From Pseudacidovorax sp. (GTDB taxonomy: Bacteria > Pseudomonadota > Gammaproteobacteria > Burkholderiales > Burkholderiaceae_C): a stretch of DNA of 64,000 nucleotides. The position numbers and the translations under genes are program-made. Every line of letters begins with the position of its first letter. The first letter of the stretch is position 1. Positions 34,653-45,390 of this stretch are shown here, piece by piece. The notes beneath the pieces were generated by a model. It had not been told where the DNA came from and ran no database searches. It worked only from the letters and a program-made list of their open reading frames with translations. The stretch spans positions 157,020 through 221,019 of the forward strand of contig NZ_JAGOPN010000010.1 of assembly GCF_017991995.1 (NCBI RefSeq). Direction: 5' to 3'.

Positions 34653-36389
34653 ATGCCCCTGCCCCCCGCCCCGACCAAGCGTGCAGCCCTGCTTTCGCCG
34701 GAAGCGCTCGACGCACCGGCGCGCGCCGCCCCCAAGGCGCGCCGTACTTCGGCTGAACGGCAGACGGACGCGCGGAAAGAATCCCCCACGCTGTTCGACG
34801 ACCGCCAGTTGCCCGATGCAGGCGGCGCCTCGCCAGCCGTGGCGCTCGCGCCCGTCGCGGCGCCGTTCACGGCCCGCCTGGCGGAGCCGGTCGTCGCCCC
34901 GCTGCCCCCGGCACCCCTGGCCAGCCGTGCCGCCGAGGAGCCGGCCCAGGATCGCCGCAAGCGCAGCGTGAAAAAGACCGGCCCCAAGCGCCTGTTCGTG
35001 CTCGACACCAACGTGCTGCTGCACGACCCGACCTGTCTGTTCCGCTTCGAGGAGCACGACATCTACCTGCCGATGATCGTGCTGGAGGAACTGGACGGCC
35101 ACAAGAAAGGCACGACCGAAGTCGCGCGCAATGGCCGCCAGGCCAGCCGCACGCTCGACGCCCTGGCCGCCGCGCAGGGCGCCGACATGAGCGAGGGGCT
35201 CAAGCTCGACACCACCGGCCACAAGGAAGCGGGTGGCCGGCTGTTCTTCCAGACCCAGCCGCTCGATTACCAGTTGCCCACCAGCCTGCCCCAGGGCAAG
35301 GCGGACAACCAGATCCTGGGTGTGGTGCAGGCCCTGCGCGCGCTGCACGAGAAGAACAAGGGCGCGGACCGGCGCGAGGTGGTGCTGGTGTCCAAGGACA
35401 TCAACATGCGCGTCAAGGCGCGCGCCCTGGGCCTGGCCGCCGACGACTACCAGAACGACAAGGCGCTCGAGGACGGCGACCTGCTGTATTCGGGCTCGCT
35501 CGCGCTGCCGGCCGACTTCTGGACGCGCCAGAGCAAGGCGGTGGAAAGCTGGCAGTCGGGCAGCAGCACCTTCTACCGCATCACGGGGCCGCTGGTGCCC
35601 AGCCTCTACATCAACCAGTTCGTCTACTTCGAAGCCCCCGGCGAGCCGAGCATGTACGCCCGTGTGACCGAGGTGCGCGACAAGACGGCGGTGCTCAAGA
35701 CGCTGAAGGACTACAGCTCGGGCAAGAACGCCGTCTGGGGCGTGACCACGCGCAACCGCGAACAGAACTTCGCCATGAACCTGCTCATGGACCCGGACAT
35801 CGACTTCGTCACCCTGACCGGCACCGCTGGCACGGGCAAGACGCTGATGGCCCTGGCCTCGGGCCTGACGCAGGTGCTCGACGACAGGCGCTACACCGAG
35901 ATCATCATGACCCGCGCCACCGTGAGCGTGGGCGAGGACATCGGCTTCCTGCCCGGTACCGAGGAGGAGAAGATGGGCCCCTGGATGGGCGCCCTGGACG
36001 ACAACCTGGAGTTCCTGGCCAAGGGCGAAAACGGCGGCGCCGGCGAATGGGGCCGTGCGGCCACCAATGAACTGATCCGCTCCAAGATCAAGATCAAGAG
36101 CATGAACTTCATGCGCGGCCGCACCTTCCTCAACAAGTACGTGATCATCGACGAGGCGCAGAACCTGACGCCCAAGCAGATGAAGACGCTGATCACCCGC
36201 GCCGGCCCGGGCACCAAGATCATCTGCATGGGCAACCTCGCGCAGATCGACACGCCCTACCTGACCGAAGGCTCCTCGGGCCTCACCTTCGCGGTCGACC
36301 GCTTCAAGGGCTGGCCGCACAGCGGCCACATCACGCTGGCGCGCGGCGAGCGCTCGCGGCTGGCCGACTTCGCCAGCGACGTGCTCTGA
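34653..36389 (+). CDS. phoH: PIN-PhoH fusion protein (PhoH2-type RNA helicase/ribonuclease)
   Basis: 578 aa. Residues 1-115 are a Pro/Ala/Arg-rich linker with no domain. A PIN nuclease domain follows (about 120-265) with KRLFVLDTNVLLHDP, EELDGHKKGTTEVARNGRQA and VSKDINMRVKA, supplying the acidic metal ligands. The C-terminal PhoH ATPase has Walker A GTAGTGKTLMALA, Walker B YVIIDEAQNLTP and ARGERSRLADFASDVL. PhoH2 proteins unwind and cut RNA. ATG at 34653 is preferred over a TTG 33 nt upstream; neither has a good Shine-Dalgarno. There is no promoter between the leader terminator and the gene. Confidence 0.9.
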   Translation: MPLPPAPTKRAALLSPEALDAPARAAPKARRTSAERQTDARKESPTLFDDRQLPDAGGASPAVALAPVAAPFTARLAEPVVAPLPPAPLASRAAEEPAQDRRKRSVKKTGPKRLFVLDTNVLLHDPTCLFRFEEHDIYLPMIVLEELDGHKKGTTEVARNGRQASRTLDALAAAQGADMSEGLKLDTTGHKEAGGRLFFQTQPLDYQLPTSLPQGKADNQILGVVQALRALHEKNKGADRREVVLVSKDINMRVKARALGLAADDYQNDKALEDGDLLYSGSLALPADFWTRQSKAVESWQSGSSTFYRITGPLVPSLYINQFVYFEAPGEPSMYARVTEVRDKTAVLKTLKDYSSGKNAVWGVTTRNREQNFAMNLLMDPDIDFVTLTGTAGTGKTLMALASGLTQVLDDRRYTEIIMTRATVSVGEDIGFLPGTEEEKMGPWMGALDDNLEFLAKGENGGAGEWGRAATNELIRSKIKIKSMNFMRGRTFLNKYVIIDEAQNLTPKQMKTLITRAGPGTKIICMGNLAQIDTPYLTEGSSGLTFAVDRFKGWPHSGHITLARGERSRLADFASDVL

Positions 36390-36422
36390 CGCTCGTCCAT
36401 CGACGGCCGCATCGTCGTCACT

Positions 36423-36455
36423 GCCCGCGCCGCCGCCAGGCCGCGCGGGCTTTTT
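36423..36455 (+). terminator. Rho-independent terminator of phoH
   Basis: GCCCGCGC (36423-36430) pairs with GCGCGGGC (36443-36450) and TTTTT follows directly. It begins 34 nt after the phoH stop. Confidence 0.9.
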
Positions 36456-36493
36456 CCTGGGCGCTCACCGGCCGAACGCGTACCACCGCCGGC

Positions 36494-36517
36494 CTCCTGA
36501 CAACACGCTGTCAGGAG
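36494..36517. promoter_or_regulatory. 9-bp inverted repeat upstream of the VOC-EVE-YafY operon
   Basis: CTCCTGACA (36494-36502) and TGTCAGGAG (36509-36517) are perfect complements separated by 6 nt. There is no T-run, so a terminator is unlikely. It is 51 nt before the VOC start, where an operator for the operon's own YafY-type regulator would be expected. CTCCTG recurs at 36536. Confidence 0.5.
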
Positions 36518-36567
36518 CCCCGGCGCAGCATCACGCTCCTGTTCATCACCACCGAAAGGAGCTTTCC

Positions 36568-36939
36568 ATGCGCAACGCCAACACCTGGTTCGAGATCCCC
36601 GTCACCGACCTTGCTGCTGCCCAGCGCTTCTACGAACGCATGCTCGACCGCGCGATGCGCGGCACGGAGGACATGGGCGGCGACACCATGGCCGTGTTCG
36701 CCCACGACAAGCCCGGCGCGGGCGGCTGCCTGGTGCGCCGCGAGGGGCATCGTCCGGCCGAAGGCGGCACCGTCGTCTACCTCGACTGCGAGCCAGGCGT
36801 GCAAGGCGCGCTCGACCGCGCCATGCAAGCCGGCGGCCAGGTCGTCACGCCGCGCACGCTCATCGCCCCCGGCATCGGCTATTTCGCCCTGGTGCGCGAT
36901 CCCGAGGGCAATGTGGTCGGTCTGCATGCCCTGGACTGA
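36568..36939 (+). CDS. VOC-superfamily (glyoxalase-like) protein
   Basis: 123 aa. The start MRNANTWFEIPVTDLAAAQR, then FYERML, is the usual beginning of small VOC proteins of this subgroup, and FALVRDPEGNVVGLH is the last metal-binding strand. An excellent Shine-Dalgarno AAAGGAG precedes the ATG, and it lies inside a short inverted repeat (GAAAG-GAG-CTTTC). It is first in a three-gene operon with an EVE protein and a YafY regulator. The substrate is unknown. It is not close to the other VOC protein at 7697-8050. Confidence 0.82.
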   Translation: MRNANTWFEIPVTDLAAAQRFYERMLDRAMRGTEDMGGDTMAVFAHDKPGAGGCLVRREGHRPAEGGTVVYLDCEPGVQGALDRAMQAGGQVVTPRTLIAPGIGYFALVRDPEGNVVGLHALD

Positions 36940-36970
36940 CGCCGTGCCGCCCCCACCTTTCGGCCTGCTC

Positions 36971-37447
36971 ATGCCGCCGTGCAGCGCGTCCGCCCGGCCG
37001 GCCCGCCACTGGATCGCCGTGGCCAGCGCCGAACATGCCCGCCTGGGCCGCGATCACCGGCCCGCCGGCTTCATGCAGGTCTGCCATGGCCGCGGCGCGC
37101 CGCTGCGGCGCCTGGCGGCGGGCGACTGCGTGGCCTACTACGCGCCCGCCGAGCGCTTCGGCGCGCGTGACCGGCTGCAGGCCTTCGTCTCGGTGGGCAC
37201 GGTGGCGCCGTCGGCCCCCTACCAGGCCGACATGGGCGGTGGCTTCGTGCCCTGGCGGCGCGACGTGCACTATGCCGAGGCCTGCGAGGTGCCCATCGCC
37301 GGCTTGGTGGACCAGCTGGACTTCACCCGAGACCGCCGCGGATGGGGCTATAAGCTGCGCTTCGGCCTGTTCGAAATCGGCGCGGACGACATGCGACGTA
37401 TCGCCGCCGCCATGCAGGCCCGCCTTCCCACCGCCGATCCCACCTGA
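36971..37447 (+). CDS. EVE-domain protein
   Basis: 158 aa PUA-like EVE domain, proposed to bind modified bases in DNA or RNA. Diagnostic stretches: RHWIAVASAEHARLG, FMQVCHGRGAPLRRLAAGD, CVAYYAPAERFG, DRLQAFVSVGTV, FVPWRRDVHYAEA and GYKLRFGLFEI. The start is uncertain: ATG 36971 fits the family best, but GTG 36944 and ATG 36926 (overlapping the VOC gene by 14 nt) are in frame. It ends 12 nt before the YafY gene. A metabolic VOC enzyme and a WYL-type regulator as neighbours are unusual company for a nucleic-acid reader. Confidence 0.82.
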   Translation: MPPCSASARPARHWIAVASAEHARLGRDHRPAGFMQVCHGRGAPLRRLAAGDCVAYYAPAERFGARDRLQAFVSVGTVAPSAPYQADMGGGFVPWRRDVHYAEACEVPIAGLVDQLDFTRDRRGWGYKLRFGLFEIGADDMRRIAAAMQARLPTADPT

Positions 37448-37459
37448 TCCGTTTGCCCC

Positions 37460-38161
37460 ATGCGCCGTGCCGACCGCCTGTTCCAGATCGTCCAACTGAT
37501 CCGCGGCCGTCGGCTGACCACCGCCGCCTTCCTGGCCGGGCGGCTGGAGGTGTCGGAGCGCACCGTCTACCGCGACATCGCCGACCTGCAGCGCCAAGGT
37601 GTGCCACTCGAGGGCGAAGCGGGCATCGGCTACCGGCTGGGCCAGGGTTTCGATCTGCCGCCGCTGATGTTCACGCAGGACGAGGCCCGGGCGCTGGTGG
37701 CTGCGGCACGGCTGGCCCAAAGCTGGGTCGATCCGGCGCTGGGCGACAACATAGACAGTGCGTTGGGCAAGATCCTGTCGGTGCTGCCGCCAACGGCGCG
37801 GGCGGCCGCCGAATCGCTCGCGCTGTACGCGCCTGCCATTGCCCTGGACGACGTGACCCGGATCCACCTGCGCACCTTGCGCGAGGCGGCGCAGGCGCGC
37901 CGCAAGCTCTGGCTCGACTATCGCGACGAGGGCGGCAAGCCCAGCGAGCGCCAGGTGCGTCCGCTGGGCTGCTTCTATTGGGGCAAGGTCTGGACGCTGG
38001 CCGCCTGGTGCGAGCTGAGGCAGGACTTCCGCGCCTTCCGCATGGACCGGATCCGCGATGCGCGGATGCTGGAGGAAGGCTTCAGGGACGAGCCCGGTCG
38101 CACACTGGCCGACCTGCGCCGCCGGATCGAAGCCAACTGCGCGGACGACCGCAGCATCTGA
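37460..38161 (+). CDS. yafY: YafY-family HTH/WYL-domain transcriptional regulator
   Basis: 233 aa. The N-terminal winged HTH (residues 1-60, MRRADRLFQIVQLIRGRRLT, then VSERTVYRDIADLQ) is of the HTH_11 type. The C-terminal WYL-like domain covers about 125-220 (LDYRDEGGKPSERQVRPLGC, then YWGKVWTLAAWCELRQDFRA, then FRMDRI), a ligand-sensing Sm-like fold. YafY relatives often sit beside VOC genes. It is third in the operon and probably autoregulates it through the inverted repeat at 36494-36517. Confidence 0.88.
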   Translation: MRRADRLFQIVQLIRGRRLTTAAFLAGRLEVSERTVYRDIADLQRQGVPLEGEAGIGYRLGQGFDLPPLMFTQDEARALVAAARLAQSWVDPALGDNIDSALGKILSVLPPTARAAAESLALYAPAIALDDVTRIHLRTLREAAQARRKLWLDYRDEGGKPSERQVRPLGCFYWGKVWTLAAWCELRQDFRAFRMDRIRDARMLEEGFRDEPGRTLADLRRRIEANCADDRSI

Positions 38162-38300
38162 GCGGCCGACCGGCGACGTTCAAGAAATAGAGCGTGCCGA
38201 TTGCCACGACGGCGCGCCGCATATGCAGCATCGGGAGCGCCTCCAGCCACGCCGACCTCCCGACGTGCGCATTCACCAGCGAGTCGGCGGTCGCTCCTAC

Positions 38301-39713
38301 TCAGAAGTCATCGCCCCCGAAGCCGCCTGCCAGGTTCTCGAACTTGGTCAACGGCTTCAGGAAGGCCAGCTTCACCGTGCCGGTCGGGCCGTTCCGCTGC
38401 TTGGCGATGATCACTTCGGCGACGCCGGGCTCCTTGGAGTCCTTGTTGTAGTAGTCGTCGCGGTAGATGAACATGATCACGTCCGCATCCTGCTCGATGG
38501 CGCCCGATTCGCGCAGGTCGCTCATCATCGGACGCTTGTCAGTGCGGCTTTCCACGCCGCGCGACAACTGCGACAACGCGATCACCGGGCACTTGAGTTC
38601 CTTGGCCAGCATCTTGAGGCCACGCGAGATCTCGCCCACGGCCGTCGCGCGGTTCTCGTCGGCCATGCCGCCCGACACGCTCATCAGCTGCAGGTAGTCG
38701 ACCACGATCAGGCCCAGTTGGCCGCACTGGCGCGCGAGGCGTCGCGCATTGGCACGCAACTCGCTCGTGGACAGGCCCGGGGTCTCATCGATGTGCAGCG
38801 AGATGTTACGCAGCTTCTCGATGGCCTCGGTCAGGCGCGGCCATTCCTCGTCGGTCAGCTTGCCTGTGCGCAGGTGCCCCTGGTCGATGCGGCCGATGGA
38901 GCCCACGATACGGATGGCCAGCTGAGCGGCACCCATTTCCATCGAGAACACCGCCACCGGCAAGCCCTCGTTGAGCGCCACGTGCTCGGCGATGTTGATG
39001 GCCAGCGAGGTCTTGCCCATGGACGGGCGCGCTGCCAGCACGATCATGTCGCCAGCCTGCATGCCCGAGGTCATGCGGTCGAAGTCGTAGAAGCCGGTCG
39101 GCACCCCAGTGATGTCGTTGGGGTTGTCGGCCATCTCGGTCACGCGATCCAGCAGCTCGACCACCAGCGAGTCCATGCTGTGGAAGCCCTGCTTGTTGCG
39201 CGAGCCCTCTTCGCCGATGTTGAAGATCTTCTGCTCGGCCTCGTCCAGGATCTTGTCGACGGCCTTGCCCTGCGGATTGAAGGCGGCGGTGGAGATCTCG
39301 TCGGCGGCGGAGATCAGCTTTCGCAGCACTGCCCGCTCGCGCACGATCTCGGCGTAGCGGCGGATGTTGCTCGCGCTGGGCACGAATTGGGCCAGCGAGT
39401 TGAGGTAGGCCAAGCCGCCCGTTTCCTCGGACTGCCCGAGGTTCTGCAGGTGCTCGTGCACCGTGATCACGTCCGCCGGCTTGTTGCCGTTGATCAGCTG
39501 GCCGACGGCGCCAAAGATCAGCTTGTGCTCGTGACGGTAGAAGTCGCCATCGGTGAGCAGGTCGCCCACGCGGTCCCAGGCGCTGTTGTCGAGCAGCAGG
39601 CCGCCCAGCACGCTGGATTCGGCTTCCACCGAGTTCGGCGGCACGCGCAGCTGCGCCACCTGGCGGTCACCGGAAGGATCGTTGGGAGCAAAGGGAGAAA
39701 AGACAGCGGACAT
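38301..39713 (-). CDS. dnaB: Replicative DNA helicase DnaB
   Basis: 470 aa hexameric replication-fork helicase. The N-terminal domain has PPNSVEAESSVLGGLLLDN; the RecA-like C-terminal domain has Walker A ARPSMGKTSLAIN, VDYLQLM, LSQLSRGVESR and QDADVIMFIYRDD, then IIAKQRNGPTG. There is no intein. It lies downstream of rplI in the order common to proteobacteria but is separated from it by 187 nt and a stem-loop. The 139 nt beyond its stop (38162-38300) hold no gene that I can support. Confidence 0.97.
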   Translation of the reverse strand: MSAVFSPFAPNDPSGDRQVAQLRVPPNSVEAESSVLGGLLLDNSAWDRVGDLLTDGDFYRHEHKLIFGAVGQLINGNKPADVITVHEHLQNLGQSEETGGLAYLNSLAQFVPSASNIRRYAEIVRERAVLRKLISAADEISTAAFNPQGKAVDKILDEAEQKIFNIGEEGSRNKQGFHSMDSLVVELLDRVTEMADNPNDITGVPTGFYDFDRMTSGMQAGDMIVLAARPSMGKTSLAINIAEHVALNEGLPVAVFSMEMGAAQLAIRIVGSIGRIDQGHLRTGKLTDEEWPRLTEAIEKLRNISLHIDETPGLSTSELRANARRLARQCGQLGLIVVDYLQLMSVSGGMADENRATAVGEISRGLKMLAKELKCPVIALSQLSRGVESRTDKRPMMSDLRESGAIEQDADVIMFIYRDDYYNKDSKEPGVAEVIIAKQRNGPTGTVKLAFLKPLTKFENLAGGFGGDDF

Positions 39714-39833
39714 GGCGTGCAGTGCAGGCGGCGATGCTAGGCCGCCATGGCAGCCGAGTCACGGGATAAGTCTGGGGACAACCCGTGGGCTTCCGGTGCG
39801 CAGGCCGGGACAACTGGCCGGTGCGCCAATGAG

Positions 39834-39855
39834 AAGGCCGCCCGGAGGCGGCCTT
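39834..39855 (-). terminator. Stem-loop after rplI
   Basis: A perfect 9-bp stem, AAGGCCGCC and its complement with a 4-nt loop, lies 45 nt past the rplI stop. The minus-strand tail is CTCATTGG, so there is only a weak T-tract. It probably ends most rpsF-operon transcripts before dnaB. Confidence 0.65.
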
Positions 39856-39900
39856 GGGATGTGAAGGCGAGCGGAAATCCGCCGGCCGTTCGCAGGGGGA

Positions 39901-40353
39901 TCAGGCGGTTTCGCCGTAGACCGTGACGGTGATCTCGACGACCACGTCCGTGTGCAGGGCCACGCTCACCGTGGTGTCGCCAACGGTCTTGATCGGGCCG
40001 TTGGGCAGGCGGACCTGCGACTTGGCCACGTCGTAGCCGGACTTCTTCAGTTCGTCGGCGATGTCGTGGTTGGTCACCGAGCCGAACAGGCGGCCATCGA
40101 CGCCGGCCTTCTGGGTCAGCTTGACGGTGGAGCCAGACAGCTTCTCACCTTGGGACTGGGCTTCAGCCAGCTTGGCGGCGGCAGCCTTTTCCAGCTCGAC
40201 ACGCTTGGCTTCGAACTCGGCCTTGGCCGATTCGGTGGCGCGGCGGGCACGGCCGGTGGGGATCAGGAAGTTGCGGGCGTAACCGTCCTTGACCTTGACG
40301 ATGTCGCCAAGCGCACCGAGGTTGACGATCTTGTCCAGAAGAATGACTTGCAT
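39901..40353 (-). CDS. rplI: 50S ribosomal protein L9
   Basis: 150 aa, standard length. The N domain [20 protein letters not shown], then [16 protein letters not shown], is the L9 signature; a long connecting helix rich in Ala/Glu/Lys follows (44-75), and a C-terminal rRNA-binding domain. Last of the four-gene rpsF-priB-rpsR-rplI operon, 19 nt after rpsR. GGAGT precedes the ATG. Confidence 0.97.
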   Translation of the reverse strand: MQVILLDKIVNLGALGDIVKVKDGYARNFLIPTGRARRATESAKAEFEAKRVELEKAAAAKLAEAQSQGEKLSGSTVKLTQKAGVDGRLFGSVTNHDIADELKKSGYDVAKSQVRLPNGPIKTVGDTTVSVALHTDVVVEITVTVYGETA

Positions 40354-40372
40354 GGGATGTACTCCTTCCGGC

Positions 40373-40654
40373 TCAGACGCGGTGCTGGTCGCTGTACGGC
40401 AGCATCGCGAGGAAGCGGGCGCGCTTGATCGCGGTGTTCAGCTGACGCTGGTAGATGGCGCGGGTGCCGGTCAGGCGGGCGGGGACGATCTTGCCGTTCT
40501 CGCCAACGAAGTCGCGCAGGGTGTCGATGTCCTTGTAGTCGATCTCTTCGACACCGGCGACGGTGAAGCGGCAGAAACGCTTGCGCTTGAACAGCAGCGA
40601 CTGGGTGTTGCGCTTCGGACGCTTGTCCTTGTTGAATTTCTTGAACGTGGCCAT
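40373..40654 (-). CDS. rpsR: 30S ribosomal protein S18
   Basis: 93 aa, slightly longer than the 75 aa of E. coli S18 through a basic N terminus ([20 protein letters not shown]). The core [20 protein letters not shown], then [18 protein letters not shown], then [19 protein letters not shown], is diagnostic. It sits 20 nt after priB and 19 nt before rplI. Confidence 0.97.
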   Translation of the reverse strand: MATFKKFNKDKRPKRNTQSLLFKRKRFCRFTVAGVEEIDYKDIDTLRDFVGENGKIVPARLTGTRAIYQRQLNTAIKRARFLAMLPYSDQHRV

Positions 40655-40674
40655 GGAGGGACCTCTGTCGAAAA

Positions 40675-40980
40675 TTAATCTTGCTGAAAATCCGTGACGT
40701 GGAGCACCGGGTGCTTGCCGTTGCGGGGGTTGGCCAGGAAACCCTGGAACCGCCACTGGCTGCCCAGCGCCTGCCGCGCGAGCCGCTCGGCCACTGCGCC
40801 AAAGGCCACTGCCTTGAGTGCCGCCTTCACCTGCCGGGTCTGTCCGGCTTCGTCCTGGGTCGACTCATGGTCGAGCCGCAGGTCGATGGCCGGGAGCCCG
40901 GCCGGGGTGAAACGCAAGGCGGCGATCTCTTCGATGCAGGCCGTCAGGAGCAGATGGTTGGCCGCCGCAGGCGCAGCCAC
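40675..40980 (-). CDS. priB: Primosomal replication protein PriB
   Basis: 101 aa OB-fold single-strand-binding protein that loads DnaB at restarted forks with PriA. It starts with GTG at 40980, one base after the rpsF stop. Landmarks: [20 protein letters not shown], then [23 protein letters not shown] and [20 protein letters not shown], then TDFQ. This position between rpsF and rpsR is the conserved location of priB in proteobacteria and supports the call despite low motif content. Confidence 0.92.
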   Translation of the reverse strand: MAAPAAANHLLLTACIEEIAALRFTPAGLPAIDLRLDHESTQDEAGQTRQVKAALKAVAFGAVAERLARQALGSQWRFQGFLANPRNGKHPVLHVTDFQQD

Positions 40981-40981
40981 A

Positions 40982-41362
40982 TCAGTTGCTGCTGTTGTTG
41001 GCGGCGTACTCGGCCTGCTGGGCCTTGCGGGCTTCCTCGCGCTCGACGGTCTTCATCATCGAGGAGGGGCCGGTGTCGGCCTTCTTCTTCAGCACGGTCA
41101 GGTGGCGCAGCACGGCGTCGTTGAACTTGAAGGCATGCTCCAGTTCGGACATCACGGCCTGGTCGGCCTCGATGTTGACGCACAGGTAGTGGGCCTTGTT
41201 CAGCTTGTTGATCTGGTAGGCCAGCTGGCGGCGGCCCCAGTCTTCGACACGATGCACCTTGCCGTTGCCGGCGGCGATCATGCCCTTGTAACGCTCCAGC
41301 ATGGCCGGAACCTGCTCGCTTTGATCCGGATGGATCAGCAGAATGATTTCGTAGTGACGCAT
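40982..41362 (-). CDS. rpsF: 30S ribosomal protein S6
   Basis: 126 aa. [20 protein letters not shown], then LERYKGMI, and [20 protein letters not shown], then [10 protein letters not shown], are the S6 hallmarks, with a flexible acidic/Asn-rich C-terminal tail ([10 protein letters not shown]). First gene of the operon. GGAG lies before the ATG. A TATACT on the minus strand (41458-41463) is a possible -10 about 100 nt upstream. Confidence 0.97.
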   Translation of the reverse strand: MRHYEIILLIHPDQSEQVPAMLERYKGMIAAGNGKVHRVEDWGRRQLAYQINKLNKAHYLCVNIEADQAVMSELEHAFKFNDAVLRHLTVLKKKADTGPSSMMKTVEREEARKAQQAEYAANNSSN

Positions 41363-41515
41363 GACACTCCTTGGGGGTTTGCGGACCAGGCGCGCATGCG
41401 CGAGGTCCAGAAAAGCCACCCGCCGCGTCCAGGCAGTGTGGCAAGGGAAAGCCCACGAGTATATACCGGAACAGGCCAACCTCGCCAGCTTAGTTCCAGA
41501 ACCTGCAAAGACAAA

Positions 41516-41544
41516 GGCGGCCCGCACAGACGGGCCGCCCTTTT
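41516..41544 (-). terminator. Terminator of ppsA
   Basis: GGCGGCCCG (41516-41524) and CGGGCCGCC (41531-41539) form a perfect 9-bp stem with a 6-nt loop. On the minus strand TTTGTCTTTG follows; on the plus strand CTTTT follows. It lies 59 nt past the ppsA stop. Confidence 0.85.
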
Positions 41545-41602
41545 CAATGTGCGTCCGTCCCGGCGACATGCCGGGTCGGTCTCGCAGCGCTGAAGGCTGC
41601 GA

Positions 41603-43996
<2,394 letters not shown>

Positions 43997-44130
43997 GGGA
44001 AGACTCCGGAGTTTAAAAAGCGGTGCGTTCCATGCAGCAGGCAGCCGGGCGCGATCGTTCTTCTTGCTCTGGGTGCGCGGGGCGACTGCATGGGAAGGGA
44101 TGCGGGTGCGGCGCGCGGAGGGCACGCGCC

Positions 44131-44171
44131 GATAATCTGCGGGATTGTAGGCGGCGGTCCGGACCGCCGCC
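44131..44171 (+). promoter_or_regulatory. ppsR promoter -10 and 22-bp perfect palindrome
   Basis: GATAAT (44131-44136) is a likely -10 for ppsR. Fourteen bases later GGCGGCGGTCC (44150-44160) is followed at once by its exact reverse complement (44161-44171). In RNA this would be a GC-rich 5' UTR hairpin near the start site; in DNA it would be a symmetric operator. Confidence 0.5.
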
Positions 44172-44198
44172 GCAGGACAGAAACTACAGGCCGCCCCC

Positions 44199-45020
44199 AT
44201 GCACAAGCGCACCGTTTTCTTCGTTTCGGACGGCACCGGCATCACCGCCGAGACCTTCGGCAATGCCGTGCTCAACCAGTTCGAACTCAAGGCACGCCAC
44301 GTGCGCATGCCCTTCACCGACACGGTCGACAAGGCCCACCAGGCGGTGCGGCAGATCAATCACACGGCCGAGCTCGAAGGCTATCGGCCCATCGTCTTCA
44401 CCACCCTGGCCAACATGGAGGTGCTGGAGGTGATCGAGACCGGCTGCAAGGGCATGCTGCTCGACCTCTTCGGCACCTTCGTGCGGCCGCTGGAGATCGA
44501 GCTGGCGATGAAGTCCAACCACCGCATCGGCCGCTTCTCGGACATCAGCAAGAGCAAGGAATACCACGACCGCATCGCCGCCATCGACTTCAGTCTGCAG
44601 CACGACGATGGCCAGAGCCATGCGGATCTGGAGGCGGCGGACGTCATCCTCGTGGGCGTGAGCCGCAGCGGCAAGACGCCGACCTCGCTCTACCTGGCCA
44701 TGCAGCACGGGTTGAAGGCGGCCAACTATCCGCTGATCCCCGAGGACTTCGACCGCCGGCAGTTGCCGCCGGCGCTGATCGCCTTCCGCAAGAAAATCTT
44801 CGGGCTGACCATCCAGCCCGAGCGGCTGGCCGAGATCCGCAACGAGCGGCGGCCCAATTCGCGTTACGCCAGCATCGAGAACTGCCGCTACGAGGTGAGC
44901 GAGGCCGAGGCCATGATGCGCCGGGCCGGCATCCGCTGGCTGTCGACCACCACCAAGTCCATCGAAGAGATCGCGACAACCATCCTGCAGGAGCTGCGGC
45001 CGGAGCGGCTCAACTACTGA
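44199..45020 (+). CDS. ppsR: PEP synthetase regulatory kinase/pyrophosphorylase (PSRP)
   Basis: 273 aa bifunctional protein (DUF299) that inactivates PpsA by ADP-dependent phosphorylation and reactivates it by Pi-dependent pyrophosphorolysis. The N terminus [20 protein letters not shown], the P-loop [15 protein letters not shown] (near 153-167), and [18 protein letters not shown] are family hallmarks. Divergence from ppsA is the typical arrangement. Its 3' end overlaps the convergent DUF3861 gene by 7 nt. Confidence 0.95.
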   Translation: MHKRTVFFVSDGTGITAETFGNAVLNQFELKARHVRMPFTDTVDKAHQAVRQINHTAELEGYRPIVFTTLANMEVLEVIETGCKGMLLDLFGTFVRPLEIELAMKSNHRIGRFSDISKSKEYHDRIAAIDFSLQHDDGQSHADLEAADVILVGVSRSGKTPTSLYLAMQHGLKAANYPLIPEDFDRRQLPPALIAFRKKIFGLTIQPERLAEIRNERRPNSRYASIENCRYEVSEAEAMMRRAGIRWLSTTTKSIEEIATTILQELRPERLNY

Positions 45021-45364
45021 GCCTGGCCGGCTGCAGGCGAAACGTCGGCCGCCGGCGCATCGCCCCCCAGCCGTTGCGGGCTCTTCTTCAGGTGCTGCAT
45101 GAAGGCACGGAAGTGCGGCGCGAAATCCGCGAAGAGTGGATGGCCTCGGTTCTCCAGCATCACCTCGCTGAACAGCTTCAGGCCCACCGCCAGCGCGTTG
45201 GCCGTGTCGGGCGGGAATTCGCCGCGGCCGCGCATGCGCTCAGCGATGGCGAGGATGTCGTCGTGGTTGCCGGCCTCGAAGCGCAGCGGCTCGGGGTGAG
45301 TGGACGGGTTGCCGTGCGCATCGGCCAGGTGTTCGACGGTGATTCGGTAGCGGTGTTGTTTCAT
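45014..45364 (-). CDS. DUF3861 family protein
   Basis: 116 aa. KQHRYRITVEHLADAHGNPS, then PLRFEAGNHDDILAIAERMR, is the DUF3861 pattern; AVGLKLFSEVMLENRGHPLF, then APHFRAFMQHLKK, completes the domain. The last 20 residues are Ala/Pro-rich. Function unknown. It is 26 nt downstream of the PadR gene on the same strand, so the two are probably cotranscribed. Confidence 0.8.
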   Translation of the reverse strand: MKQHRYRITVEHLADAHGNPSTHPEPLRFEAGNHDDILAIAERMRGRGEFPPDTANALAVGLKLFSEVMLENRGHPLFADFAPHFRAFMQHLKKSPQRLGGDAPAADVSPAAGQAQ

Positions 45365-45390
45365 GGTCGGTCTCTCTGTCGGGGCGCCAC

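Noticed and set aside
34535..34756. Leaderless ORF starting at the ATG after CATAAT
   Set aside because: It reads through the terminator and overlaps the first part of phoH in another frame with Pro/Arg-rich shadow sequence; I treat the segment as an RNA leader only.
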